Part shown: positions 1 through 6,860 of the stretch, piece after piece
Layout: each line of letters begins with the position of its first letter
How positions within the stretch are numbered: the first letter of the stretch is position 1
From: a virus
Direction: 5' to 3' (one strand)
DNA length: 25,131 bases
IMG/VR virus record: IMGVR_UViG_3300024999_000368
Location: 1-25,131 of that record
Notes under the pieces: model-generated
The model's database searches: none
Told to the model about the DNA's origin: nothing
Seen by the model: only the letters and a program-made list of their open reading frames with translations
Translations under genes and position numbers: made by a program

Positions 1-478
1 CTTGTCTTGTTGTTTCTTTGTTAGAATTTTTTATTTTAACATTCCGAATCAATTTTCCATATTCACTATTTAATTTATTTACTGCATCTGTTTCTGTTTT
101 AATATTATTTATAACTTGTGTATTTTGTTGTTTGGCAATTTTATTTTTATCTAAAATTTCAGTTGTTCTTTTTACTACATCTCCATTTTTCTTTACTGTC
201 TCTGTATATTTACTTACAGAACCATCTAATTCTTTAATTATTTGCGTATATTGAGAAGCAACAGTATTACCTTGTTGTGTTGCTGTTTTTATATTTTCCA
301 TTGCTTTTGCAAAATTATTTAGCGTTAAAATTATTTTATCATCTAATGTTATATTTAATTTAATTGATTTTTCACTTATTTCTTTAATTAAATCTCCAAC
401 TGTTTTTTTTAAATTTGTTACACTTTCTTTATGTAATAATGTTTTGATGTATATTGCTAAATCGTTGTTATTTGGCAT
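1..478 (-). CDS. Tail tape measure protein, N-terminal part (cut by window edge)
   Basis: About 159 residues are visible, starting at ATG 478 behind a full AAAGGAGGT ribosome site at about 489-497. The sequence is Lys/Asn/Thr-rich, helical and heptad-like, without Cys or signal peptide, and contains short Thr/Gln/Asn-rich stretches (for example NIKTATQQGNTVAS). Long coiled-coil proteins of this type, encoded downstream of the tail tube and fibre genes, are normally tape measure proteins. These fill the tail lumen and set tail length. The gene runs off the left edge, so total length and any transmembrane or lytic domains are unseen. It is separated from the upstream recombinase gene by a 246-base spacer containing two inverted repeats. 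The identification rests on composition and position; another coiled-coil tail protein is possible. Confidence 0.6.
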   Translation of the reverse strand, partial: MPNNNDLAIYIKTLLHKESVTNLKKTVGDLIKEISEKSIKLNITLDDKIILTLNNFAKAMENIKTATQQGNTVASQYTQIIKELDGSVSKYTETVKKNGDVVKRTTEILDKNKIAKQQNTQVINNIKTETDAVNKLNSEYGKLIRNVKIKNSNKETTRQ

Positions 479-553
479 TATTTTAAGTACCTCCTTTATG
501 TTTTATCGTTAATATAATTTATAATTTATTAAATTTATTAAATAACCACAAGT

Positions 554-592
554 AGTAGTTGAAATACTGAAGTGAATAAAATTTCAACTACT
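554..592. repeat. 12-bp perfect inverted repeat in the recombinase/tape-measure spacer
   Basis: AGTAGTTGAAAT at 554-565 and its exact reverse complement at 581-592 flank a 15-base loop. On the transcribed strand the stem is not followed by a U-run, so it is a poor intrinsic terminator. It could be a binding site for the neighbouring tyrosine recombinase or an mRNA processing hairpin. Function unknown. Confidence 0.5.
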
Positions 593-658
593 TATTTCTA
601 ATTATTTAAATTTAATTCCAGTTTTTAAAAATTGTGAAAATATAAAATTTCCATGCTC

Positions 659-685
659 ACAAACCCTTGATTTTATTGGGTTTGT
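659..685. repeat. 8-bp hairpin just downstream of the recombinase gene
   Basis: ACAAACCC (659-666) pairs with GGGTTTGT (678-685) across an 11-base AT loop, about 40 bases after the recombinase stop codon. The transcribed strand continues GAGCATGG, without a U-run, so termination would be inefficient. With the 554-592 repeat it accounts for most of the structure in the 479-724 gap. Confidence 0.45.
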
Positions 686-724
686 TGAATCGTATTTCAT
701 AACCAAACAGTTTTTATGTTGATG

Positions 725-1726
725 TTAAGTCTTTTTCTTCATAAAATTAAGCATATCTTTCAAATTTTCTTCCTTACCAATATCAATATAAATTTCAGTT
801 GTGGAACTATCATTATGTCCAAGAAAATCTCTAATTTTAGATGTTTCCACACCATTTCTTTTTAACCAAGTTGCCGAATAATGTCGAAAAGCATGACAAT
901 AGGCATCAGCATTTAATATTTTAGAAAATGTTATCATCATAGAATTTACAGTAGATTTATCTATAGGTTTTAAAACACCCCCATATTTATTGACAAATAA
1001 ATATTCATTATCTATACCTAATTCTTTACGTTGTTCTAACCATAATAAAAGATAAGGATATGCAATATCTTTAATTACAAATTTTGTCATTCTCTTACCT
1101 ATTTTCCCCGATCCTTTACAACGTATCTCAGGAGTTATATAAAATCCACATTCTTCATCATATCTATTATCATCAAAAAAATTAACTTTAAATTGAACAA
1201 TTTCTCCTTTACGGACACCACTAGCAGCTAAACAAGCTACCAAACATGCTTGCATATATTTTTTTCTATCAACTAATGTTTTAAGTAAAAAATCAATTTG
1301 TTCATTAGTAAAAATAGTTTTTTCTCTAACTTCAACTTTAACAGGAGGTTTTATTTTGTTCACTATATTCCTAAAATCTGGATATTTTTTATCTAACATA
1401 TCACATATATAATTAGACAAACTACTCACTGTTGATTTTAATTGTCTCACTCTATTAGAAGATAGACTCTGATCTGTAATCATCCAATCTTGCCAATTCA
1501 TAATATCTAATTTTTCAATTTCTGTAAAATCTTTATTATCAGCATTATCTAACATCCATAGAAAAAATATTTTAAGATTTGACTGATATGATTCTATTGT
1601 ATCTGGAGATTTATCTGTGCTTCTACAATACCTAAAATAATCATCAAATAGTTTTTTATTAAAAACATTTACTAACTCCCATTTTTCATCTGTATAATAT
1701 CTATGTTGCTCTGTTTTTCTAGACAT
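725..1726 (-). CDS. Tyrosine recombinase / phage integrase family
   Basis: A 333-residue DNA strand-exchange enzyme. Residues ~20-125 form the N-terminal SAM-like core-binding domain (FDDYFRYCRSTDKSPDTIESY). Residues ~135-333 form the catalytic domain with all expected residues: R172 in ASGVRKGE, K204 in RCKG, H278-x-x-R281 in HAFRH, H304 in LGH, and the nucleophile Y313 in TEIYID. It should therefore be active, unlike degenerate regulators of this fold. The start is ATG 1726 behind AAAGGAGTGAT with 7-base spacing. It follows the endonuclease gene by 26 bases and precedes the tape measure gene, a position I recall for the YomM recombinase-like protein of SPbeta phages. It could be the integrase, a dimer resolvase or an invertase; no att site is proven, so the substrate is unknown. 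Confidence 0.9.
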   Translation of the reverse strand: MSRKTEQHRYYTDEKWELVNVFNKKLFDDYFRYCRSTDKSPDTIESYQSNLKIFFLWMLDNADNKDFTEIEKLDIMNWQDWMITDQSLSSNRVRQLKSTVSSLSNYICDMLDKKYPDFRNIVNKIKPPVKVEVREKTIFTNEQIDFLLKTLVDRKKYMQACLVACLAASGVRKGEIVQFKVNFFDDNRYDEECGFYITPEIRCKGSGKIGKRMTKFVIKDIAYPYLLLWLEQRKELGIDNEYLFVNKYGGVLKPIDKSTVNSMMITFSKILNADAYCHAFRHYSATWLKRNGVETSKIRDFLGHNDSSTTEIYIDIGKEENLKDMLNFMKKKT

Positions 1727-1752
1727 TAAATCACTCCTTTAATTTAAATAAA

Positions 1753-2928
1753 TTACGCAATATCTTTATATTCATAAAATACAGAATTATTTAATTTGTT
1801 AATTAATAAAATAAATAATTCTTCATTGCTAATAGACCAAAAATCTTTTGGATAAAAACAAATTAACGGTATATTATTTTCTTTGCAAATATTAATTATA
1901 TTTTTAGTTTTTATATCATAATTTTTATTATTTTCTATACCAAATATTTCTATGCAAAATTTCTTATTGTAATATGTAATAATAAAATCAATTTTATATC
2001 TATTATCTAATCCATTAATAATATCCTTATAATAAATTTCTTTATCAAAAATAATATTATTATTTTCTATCACAGTAGCAAATCTATATTCATATTTAGA
2101 ATAACATTTTGTACCATTATTTGTAAGTATATAATTTTTTCTTATTTTATCATCTGGAAAACCAGCAAGTTTTAAAACATTCTCTAAAGTTCCAAATTTA
2201 TTAAAATAATGCGTACTACAACATGTAAATTCACAACAATCAATATCTTGTGATGTAGGAGTATCATTAATTAATTCTGAAAGTTTTATTAAATCATCAA
2301 TCATTTCTCTTTCTGTTCTATTAATACCCATTTTAGTCGGTATAAATCCACATAATACTTGTAACTTATAAATACTACCAAAATGTTCTGAATAAGTTTT
2401 TGTGGCATAGCATTTATTAAGTTTGCTATACTTATCTATTTCTCTACTATTAGGGGTATGTTTTAACTCTTTTTCTAATTGCTTGAATTTAAATATCATA
2501 TCAATCTCTAATGCTTTCCTATTATATTTATCATAATCATATCCTATTAATTTATAAGAATTTATTACACCACCAAATCTTCTTTGATATATGCTACTAT
2601 GAGGAAGAATAGGATGATTATTAAATTCTTCTTCTGTTATAAGAAATAAATTATTATTTAAATGTTTTATGGTTTCTTCTTTTAAAATATTTAATAATTC
2701 ATTATCTGTATATATCTTTTTATTAAATCTTAAATTATCAATTTCATCTATACATAATATAGTATAAATATTCTTCAAACTACCGAAATTTTTATAATAT
2801 ACATTAAATGATGGCAATCCATTAAATGGTTTAAAATCTGTTTGTTTTGGAACTACACCTTTATTATTTATGTATTTATTTAATATTTCCAACAATTCTT
2901 CCCTTGTATATACTTTTCTTTTACCCAA
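1753..2928 (-). CDS. Putative homing endonuclease: repeat DNA-binding array plus Vsr/PD-(D/E)XK-like nuclease
   Basis: A 391-residue protein read from a TTG start at 2928, 6 bases after AGAGGTGGT. Residues 1-260 contain four divergent helical repeats, each ending in an FG pair (F48-G49, F118-G119, F183-G184, F245-G246) followed by a helix such as SLKNIYTILC. This is the pattern of the repeat found in HNH-associated homing proteins. Residues ~275-365 look like a Vsr/PD-(D/E)XK nuclease: E280, D314 in YKIDF, E327 in CIEIFG, K340, then a C-x-x-N-N-I-P-L-I strand. The Q-x-H and H-D elements present in the other two nucleases of the window are absent here, so the exact active site is uncertain. 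It lies between the antirepressor and recombinase genes as a free-standing gene. Homing is inferred from architecture. Confidence 0.65.
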   Translation of the reverse strand: MGKRKVYTREELLEILNKYINNKGVVPKQTDFKPFNGLPSFNVYYKNFGSLKNIYTILCIDEIDNLRFNKKIYTDNELLNILKEETIKHLNNNLFLITEEEFNNHPILPHSSIYQRRFGGVINSYKLIGYDYDKYNRKALEIDMIFKFKQLEKELKHTPNSREIDKYSKLNKCYATKTYSEHFGSIYKLQVLCGFIPTKMGINRTEREMIDDLIKLSELINDTPTSQDIDCCEFTCCSTHYFNKFGTLENVLKLAGFPDDKIRKNYILTNNGTKCYSKYEYRFATVIENNNIIFDKEIYYKDIINGLDNRYKIDFIITYYNKKFCIEIFGIENNKNYDIKTKNIINICKENNIPLICFYPKDFWSISNEELFILLINKLNNSVFYEYKDIA

Positions 2929-2972
2929 CTAAATACCACCTCTCGTATTTTTATTTACCTTAAAAATTATCA

Positions 2973-3026
2973 AGCAGGAAAATGTCAAGGTTTAACATCT
3001 TATCGGCTGTACACTCCTATCCTGCT
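2973..3026 (-). ncRNA. Candidate structured leader upstream of the endonuclease gene
   Basis: On the transcribed strand AGCAGGA (3026-3020) pairs with TCCTGCT (2979-2973). Inside is a second stem AAGATGT/ACATTTT around a 9-base loop. All ~17 unpaired bases lie on the 5' side, including TAGGAG and TGTACAGCCGAT. The outer 3' strand is followed by UGAUAAUUUUU, so termination is possible. A short reading frame (MLNLDIFLLDNF) overlaps the 3' half. The asymmetric bulge differs from a simple terminator; function unknown. Confidence 0.35.
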
Positions 3027-3143
3027 ATATGTGTAAATCTAATCCATCACACAAAAATACCCACCACAAAAATGTGATAGGCATTAATCTACAATAAATT
3101 ATTAAATTATATAATAACCTATAAAACTACAATAACCTATAAT

Positions 3144-3172
3144 AAAAAAGAGCAGGACATATATCCCACTCT
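3144..3172 (-). terminator. Rho-independent terminator after the antirepressor gene
   Basis: The transcript folds AGAGTGGGA/TCCTGCTCT (9 pairs, two of them wobble) around a 6-base loop and continues with six U. It begins 28 bases after the antirepressor stop codon. Its 5' arm shares AGAGTGGGAT with the terminator at 8896-8923, suggesting a reused cassette. Confidence 0.8.
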
Positions 3173-3199
3173 CTAAAATATTCATATTTATAAATATAC

Positions 3200-3943
3200 T
3201 TAAATTTTATACTTCACTTCTTTAAGTAATTTATTTATTAAATCAATACCTTTTGACATCACCAATGTTTGAGTTTTATTTATTATCTCATCATCACCTA
3301 TATGTATAGTAAATTCTCTAACATCAAAACAATCATTATCACAATACTTTTGGTAAGGCAAATTATTACTCATTAATATTTCTTTATTTCTAAGAAATGC
3401 AAATAATTTATTCCTTCCAACACCAAAAGATTTTGCTACTTCATTCATTGTTTGAGAATTATCAGCACTACATAAAAGATCATAACCATTTGCTTTGTCA
3501 CTTAATTTTTCATTTTCTTCTATTGTTGTAAGCAATTGAATTAATGCTTCTTTATATGTAGTTGGTAAATTATATTTATTATTTATAAGTTTCAAATTAC
3601 CTTTTCTTAAACCTTTTAATACATTCCTTACCCAAGAACGAAATTCCTTTGCTTTATTTGTTTTAGCAAGCATTGTAACTTCGTATATGCCATCCTCAGT
3701 AAAAACTCTTGTATTATAAGTCTTTCCGTCAGTCGAAGTCATAGCGACTTCACCTGAAAAATCAATATCCTTAAGATATTCATTCCTACTTACTAACTTA
3801 TTAACACTTTCTCTTGGAGTAGAATACTTCAATGCTTTACCCAATTGCTCACTTGTCATAAAAATATCTTCATTCTCATTTTTCCAAAAATCACATAATA
3901 CATCTTCAAACATTTCACTTTTTACCAATGCTAAATTACTCAT
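3200..3943 (-). CDS. Phage antirepressor: BRO-N domain plus KilAC domain
   Basis: A 247-residue DNA-binding regulator. Residues ~10-120 match a BRO-N domain: TSEQLGKALKY, the VNKLVSRNEY helix, RVFTEDGIYEVTMLAKT and KAKEFRSWVRNVL. Residues ~125-235 match the KilAC C-terminal domain: TMNEVAKSFGVGRNKLFAFLR followed by NNLPYQKYCDNDCFDV. Proteins of this family relieve repression of lytic genes in temperate phages. The start is ATG 3943 behind GAGGAGG with 10-base spacing. It is the last gene before the terminator at 3144-3172 and follows the DUF5659-like gene by 43 bases, probably co-transcribed. Its presence supports a temperate lifestyle. The repressor it counteracts is not in the window. Confidence 0.85.
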   Translation of the reverse strand: MSNLALVKSEMFEDVLCDFWKNENEDIFMTSEQLGKALKYSTPRESVNKLVSRNEYLKDIDFSGEVAMTSTDGKTYNTRVFTEDGIYEVTMLAKTNKAKEFRSWVRNVLKGLRKGNLKLINNKYNLPTTYKEALIQLLTTIEENEKLSDKANGYDLLCSADNSQTMNEVAKSFGVGRNKLFAFLRNKEILMSNNLPYQKYCDNDCFDVREFTIHIGDDEIINKTQTLVMSKGIDLINKLLKEVKYKI

Positions 3944-3986
3944 AAATAAAATTCCTCCTCATTTTAAATTAATTTTTATTTTAATA

Positions 3987-4235
3987 TTATTTATTGTATA
4001 TCAAACTTCTAATCTCACGATAAGAAGTGATAAACCTTTTTAAATCATTATCTTGATTATATTCATTTACAGCATCAAAAACTTCTGGTGATTTGTCAAA
4101 GCAAAATGAAACTGTTTTATCATCTCTTTTTACGTCTTTAATTTCAAATCCTTTAAATTTTAAATATGCAGATACATTTAAGGATTGTGAAACGAAATAC
4201 TGTAATGGTTTATTATTATTACTGTTATTAAACAT
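3987..4235 (-). CDS. DUF5659-like small protein
   Basis: An 82-residue protein starting at ATG 4235 (MFNNSNNNKPLQ), 8 bases after AAAGGAG. A longer frame from 4256 would place that ribosome site inside the coding region, so the shorter start is preferred. The body reads YFVSQSLNVSAYLKFKGFEI, then a hydrophobic strand with FCFDKSPEV, then a helix. I recognise this strand-helix pattern (two short blocks predicting a residue-poor binding fold) as the DUF5659 family of phage and Firmicute genomes, whose role is unknown. It follows the structured non-coding region and precedes the antirepressor, so it may be the first gene of a short regulatory transcript. Confidence 0.6.
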   Translation of the reverse strand: MFNNSNNNKPLQYFVSQSLNVSAYLKFKGFEIKDVKRDDKTVSFCFDKSPEVFDAVNEYNQDNDLKRFITSYREIRSLIYNK

Positions 4236-4283
4236 AAATAAATCTCCTTTGCTCATATTAATTTAATATTACTTAATTGCATT

Positions 4284-4521
4284 AAAGAAAGTAAACACAC
4301 AATAGTATGATATACTTTCTTTAACTTTTAAAACTACATGCCCATCATCATGCTTTGCCATTTTGAGTTTTTAAAGTTGCTCACCAACTAACTGTACATA
4401 TGAGGTATCTGATTCATGCCTTTTATATATTAAAATTATATTAAATTTTAGTTATTTACCACTTTCCAGCCCTGCGGTTAACCTATAGTCAAATACAATC
4501 ATACTAAACCGTATACCAGGG
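4284..4521 (-). ncRNA. Cluster of consecutive hairpins, candidate structured RNA
   Basis: Reading the transcribed strand from 4521 to 4284: CCCTG/CAGGG enclosing CGGTT/AACCG and TAGT/ACTA (4521-4470); a small AGGCAT hairpin near 4400-4420; a 13-bp stem with one mismatch, AACTTTAAAAACT with AGTTTTAAAAGTT (4378-4323); and a perfect 10-bp AAAGAAAGTA/TACTTTCTTT stem (4322-4284) abutting it. The segment is locally richer in G and C than its surroundings and has no credible gene. A 30-codon frame (4269-4361) is embedded in the stems. No tRNA, tmRNA or group I core could be built. A structured phage RNA or a regulatory leader for the DUF5659/antirepressor pair are the options. Confidence 0.35.
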
Positions 4522-4528
4522 ATTTTAT

Positions 4529-4625
4529 AAAACTTTCCGCTTTAATCTTTATAATTTAAACTTTAATAAAAAATAAACTTTTATATTTGAAATTTAAACT
4601 TTTAACTTTACATCTTTAAACTTTA
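4529..4625. repeat. Iteron-like AAACTTT repeats
   Basis: AAACTTT recurs at about 4529, 4558, 4575, 4596 and 4618, often extended to TTTAAACTTTTA, with starts 17-29 bases apart. The block is extremely AT-rich and sits beside the hairpin cluster and an AT palindrome. Such arrays can be initiator-binding iterons at a replication origin or operators. In DNA this AT-rich, chance repetition is also possible. Confidence 0.3.
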
Positions 4626-4660
4626 TATACTATTGTATTTGTTCTTCTAATTAAATCATA

Positions 4661-4686
4661 TTTATATTATAATAATATAATATAAA
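4661..4686. repeat. Perfect 11-bp AT palindrome
   Basis: TTTATATTATA (4661-4671) faces its exact complement (4676-4686) with a 4-base loop. It lies next to the iteron-like repeats and a second, 9-bp inverted repeat (TATATGCTT 4708-4716 with AAGCATATA 4741-4749). It could be an easily melted or cruciform element. Together these occupy the 563-base gap before the gene at 4820. Confidence 0.4.
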
Positions 4687-4819
4687 GTATTATATGTAAA
4701 GATGCGGTATATGCTTTCTTTTTAATTATTACACCAATCTAAGCATATAAAAAGATCAATGAATTGTAGTCTAAGATTTTTCGGAAAGCAATAAATAACT
4801 ATAAATTTATTTTAACAAA

Positions 4820-5461
4820 TTAATACTCAATCACAATTTCAGTAATCGCATTTGATGTACTCAAACAACTGTCGATCTCAGTTTCAAATTCACTAATCTC
4901 CTTTTCCAAACCATCAATCTTTTCTCTAACTTTTATAGGATCAATGAATTCAAAAGTATTATTAATAATAAACTGTTTCTTAGTTTCTTCAGCCTCATTC
5001 ATCGAAGTCTTACCTTCCTTATTACCATACAATCCAATCACATAATTCTCTGCTTTATTCTGTAATGTCTCACCATTTTCTTTTTCAGTAATCCTAATTG
5101 CTTCAACATATTGTCTATTTAATTGACTCAACAATTCTTTCTTAAATTGCATACCAGTATTTTTCATCTCTATCGCTTCAGCAACAGTGAATTCTTCAAT
5201 TCCTACTTTTACTTTAGTTGTAGCATTAGATAAAACTACTGCTCTTTTAATCGCATTTCTGCGTTTAATTAAATCATTAGATTTATCCCAACTTCCTTGA
5301 ATTTGAGATTTAAATTCATTAATGGGTACACCATTAATTTTCTCATTAGAATGTTTATTTGCTTTGATGAAGGTAGCAGTAGAGATAGAGGAGTTAATTC
5401 TATCACCTATAATTTTAAGTTCTGCTAAGGCTTTGTGAATTGTCATTTTTTCTGTAGTCAT
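4820..5461 (-). CDS. Phage protein of unknown function, DUF6847-like helical protein
   Basis: A 213-residue, largely helical protein starting at ATG 5461 behind AAAAAGGAG (9-base spacing). The N-terminus (TIHKALAELKIIGDRINSSI) and C-terminus (REKIDGLEKEISEFETEIDSC, then a short strand ITEIVIEY) match my recollection of a family of phage proteins (DUF6847-like). These have an N-terminal amphipathic helix, a central LIKRRNAI helix and a C-terminal coiled coil. It has no signal peptide and no catalytic motif. It follows the HU gene, after the hairpin at 5554-5592, and precedes the long non-coding region. Codons resemble its neighbours. Function unknown; an accessory DNA-binding or structural role would both be guesses. 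Confidence 0.55.
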   Translation of the reverse strand: MTTEKMTIHKALAELKIIGDRINSSISTATFIKANKHSNEKINGVPINEFKSQIQGSWDKSNDLIKRRNAIKRAVVLSNATTKVKVGIEEFTVAEAIEMKNTGMQFKKELLSQLNRQYVEAIRITEKENGETLQNKAENYVIGLYGNKEGKTSMNEAEETKKQFIINNTFEFIDPIKVREKIDGLEKEISEFETEIDSCLSTSNAITEIVIEY

Positions 5462-5553
5462 GTTAAGATTCTCCTTTTTTAATTTTGAATTTTAAGTTTT
5501 AATGTATTTATTATTTGGTGTTTGATGCTACTGTAAGTTAATTTATTATTTTA

Positions 5554-5592
5554 ATATAGTAAAGATAATGTTAAATTTTATCTTCACTATAT
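5554..5592 (-). terminator. Hairpin terminator after the HU gene
   Basis: ATATAGT-A-AAGATAA pairs with TTATCTT-C-ACTATAT (one mismatch), giving a ~15-bp stem about 42 bases after the HU stop. The transcript continues UUAAAAUAAU, a weak U tract, so it may be a partial terminator or an RNA-stabilising 3' end. Confidence 0.5.
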
Positions 5593-5633
5593 TCTATTTA
5601 TTTAAACTATGTATCTAACCAACTAAATACTAT

Positions 5634-5978
5634 TTATTCAATCACTTCTTTCTTCTTACCTCTAAATTCTCCTTTCACTTTCTCTGGAACCACTACATCA
5701 ACTACTGCATCTTCCATATCCTTACCTGCCTTAAATTTTACAAAATTATGTGCATCAATTTGAATTTCTTCTCCAGTAGCAGGGTTTCTTCCAACCCTAG
5801 ATTTCCTATTTTGCACCTCTAAAGAAAAATCTCCTACCAACATAATTTTCTTTCCTTCACTTAAAGCAATTCTAAAACTTTTTAATACTGCATCAATTGC
5901 CTTCTCTGCATCTTTTTTGGTCATTTCACCAATTTGTGCTACACTAGTAATTAATTCTGGTTTACAAAAGTTTTTCAT
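5634..5978 (-). CDS. HU-family DNA-binding protein
   Basis: A 114-residue histone-like protein that bends DNA. It shows the HU pattern: N-terminal helices with MTKKDAEKAIDAVLKSF, the GKKIMLVGDFSLEV strands, the DNA-minor-groove arm with RVGRNPATGEEI (RNPATGE at residues 64-70), and FVKFKAGK. It extends ~24 residues past the usual ~90-residue end, with a basic tail (KGEFRGKKKEV). ATG 5978 lies 12 bases after AAAGGAG, longer than elsewhere in the window. An ATT immediately upstream lies at 9 bases, so the exact start is uncertain by one codon. It has its own consensus promoter (6048-6076) and a hairpin in its leader, so it is probably expressed separately and strongly. Phage HU proteins of this kind assist replication, packaging or recombination. 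Confidence 0.93.
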   Translation of the reverse strand: MKNFCKPELITSVAQIGEMTKKDAEKAIDAVLKSFRIALSEGKKIMLVGDFSLEVQNRKSRVGRNPATGEEIQIDAHNFVKFKAGKDMEDAVVDVVVPEKVKGEFRGKKKEVIE

Positions 5979-6016
5979 AATAAATCATTTCTCCTTTTAT
6001 ATTATATTATTTTTAT

Positions 6017-6042
6017 TTCCTCGAATTCTTTTTCCGAGGTTA
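6017..6042 (-). promoter_or_regulatory. Hairpin at the 5' end of the HU transcript
   Basis: CCTCG and CGAGG pair around an ~11-base loop immediately downstream of the -10 box, so the hairpin would sit at or near the first transcribed nucleotides. Such 5' hairpins commonly stabilise mRNA. Autoregulation by HU is possible but not shown. Confidence 0.45.
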
Positions 6043-6047
6043 TTTGT

Positions 6048-6076
6048 ATTATACATTTATTTTTATATTCTGTCAA
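6048..6076 (-). promoter_or_regulatory. Consensus sigma-A promoter for the HU gene
   Basis: On the minus strand TTGACA (6076-6071) and TATAAT (6053-6048) are separated by exactly 17 bases. Both hexamers match consensus perfectly, which predicts a start near 6041 and a ~60-nt leader before the HU start codon. Confidence 0.85.
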
Positions 6077-6156
6077 TGAGTATTTTGAAAATATTTTTAG
6101 ATTTATTTTAGGGAATTTATATTTTTATTTTATTCTTTATGTGAGTGGGGAAGATA

Positions 6157-6594
6157 CTATTTAACATTCAATCCTTCCCTGATGAGTCCCCGTTTTAAGG
6201 CATCTCTAGCTTTCCCGTTTCTTAATTCTATAAAACTATTATGAATAAAAGGTCTTGCTCCAATTATATCATCAAGAGTTTGAGTCCAGTAACCTTTTCC
6301 AAATTCTATAATTTTATCCACCATTCTTCCATCTAACTCATCTCTACGAATATTTTTTATTTTTAAAGTATTATTATCAATCATAGTAGTTTCTATATTA
6401 TCTCTATCCAATAAACCTCCTTGATCATAAGAACGAGAGTACGAGGTAGGTTCGTATACATTATATACGTCTTCAACAACATGCATCTGGACAGTAGTTT
6501 TTGACTGTTGAGACAATTCATTCTGCATTGCAGATTTTATTTTCTTTTGTAACTGTGCTTCTATGGATTTTAACTGTTCAGCGAGACTAGCGAT
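6157..6594 (-). CDS. Tail-component/neck-like phage protein with an apparent ATC start
   Basis: The conserved body contains VVEDVYNVYEP, then YDQGGLLDRDNIE, KIIEFGKGYW and GARPFIHNSFIELRNG. This pattern is found in phage proteins resembling HK97-gp10-type tail completion components. The first ATG in frame is at 6528. Another 22 codons upstream stay open and encode the expected N-terminal amphipathic helix (ASLAEQLKSIEAQLQKKIKSA). A ribosome site, GGTAGGTGA, points not at that ATG but at an ATC codon at 6594, just inside a TGA (6601-6603). I therefore annotate 145 residues from ATC; the alternative is 123 residues from 6528, which has no ribosome site. It lies between the primase and HU genes, away from the other tail genes. 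Confidence 0.65.
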   Translation of the reverse strand: MASLAEQLKSIEAQLQKKIKSAMQNELSQQSKTTVQMHVVEDVYNVYEPTSYSRSYDQGGLLDRDNIETTMIDNNTLKIKNIRRDELDGRMVDKIIEFGKGYWTQTLDDIIGARPFIHNSFIELRNGKARDALKRGLIREGLNVK

Positions 6595-6762
6595 TTTATT
6601 TCACCTACCTTTATATTGTTATAAATAAGTGTTGTATAATATTTTATATATGATATAATTATAATGTAAATTTATTATCTAATTATTATTTCCTTCTCCA
6701 TTATATAAAAATAATTACCAAAAATTTCCGACGACGTTTTTTCACCCAATAGGTTTATTATA

Positions 6763-6784
6763 TAAAGTACCTTCGGTACGACTT
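6763..6784 (-). terminator. Weak hairpin in the 6604-6860 gap
   Basis: GTACC-GAA-GGTAC with an outer AAGT/ACTT (CG bulge) forms on the transcript about 80 bases after the primase stop, followed by UUUAUAUAAU. The rest of the gap is AT-rich with no coding frame, apart from a GACGACG stretch at 6729-6736 that I cannot explain. Confidence 0.4.
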
Positions 6785-6860
6785 AGTTTCTTAGGTTAGT
6801 TATAGTGATAGTGATATAATAATAGTATAATAAATATAATAATCATAGTTATATAAATAA

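Noticed and set aside
2990-3002. Short leader peptide frame MLNLDIFLLDNF before the endonuclease gene
   Set aside because: The ribosome-like TAGGAG is about 15 bases away and the frame lies in paired arms; not enough to call a gene.
4269-4361. 30-codon frame beginning MAKHDDGHVVLK
   Set aside because: No properly spaced ribosome site, and it lies within two strong stems; more likely structured RNA.
4440-4530. Possible tRNA or group I intron core (GACTATAGGTTAACC)
   Set aside because: No cloverleaf, and no partner for a group I P7 helix was found; only a nested hairpin could be supported.
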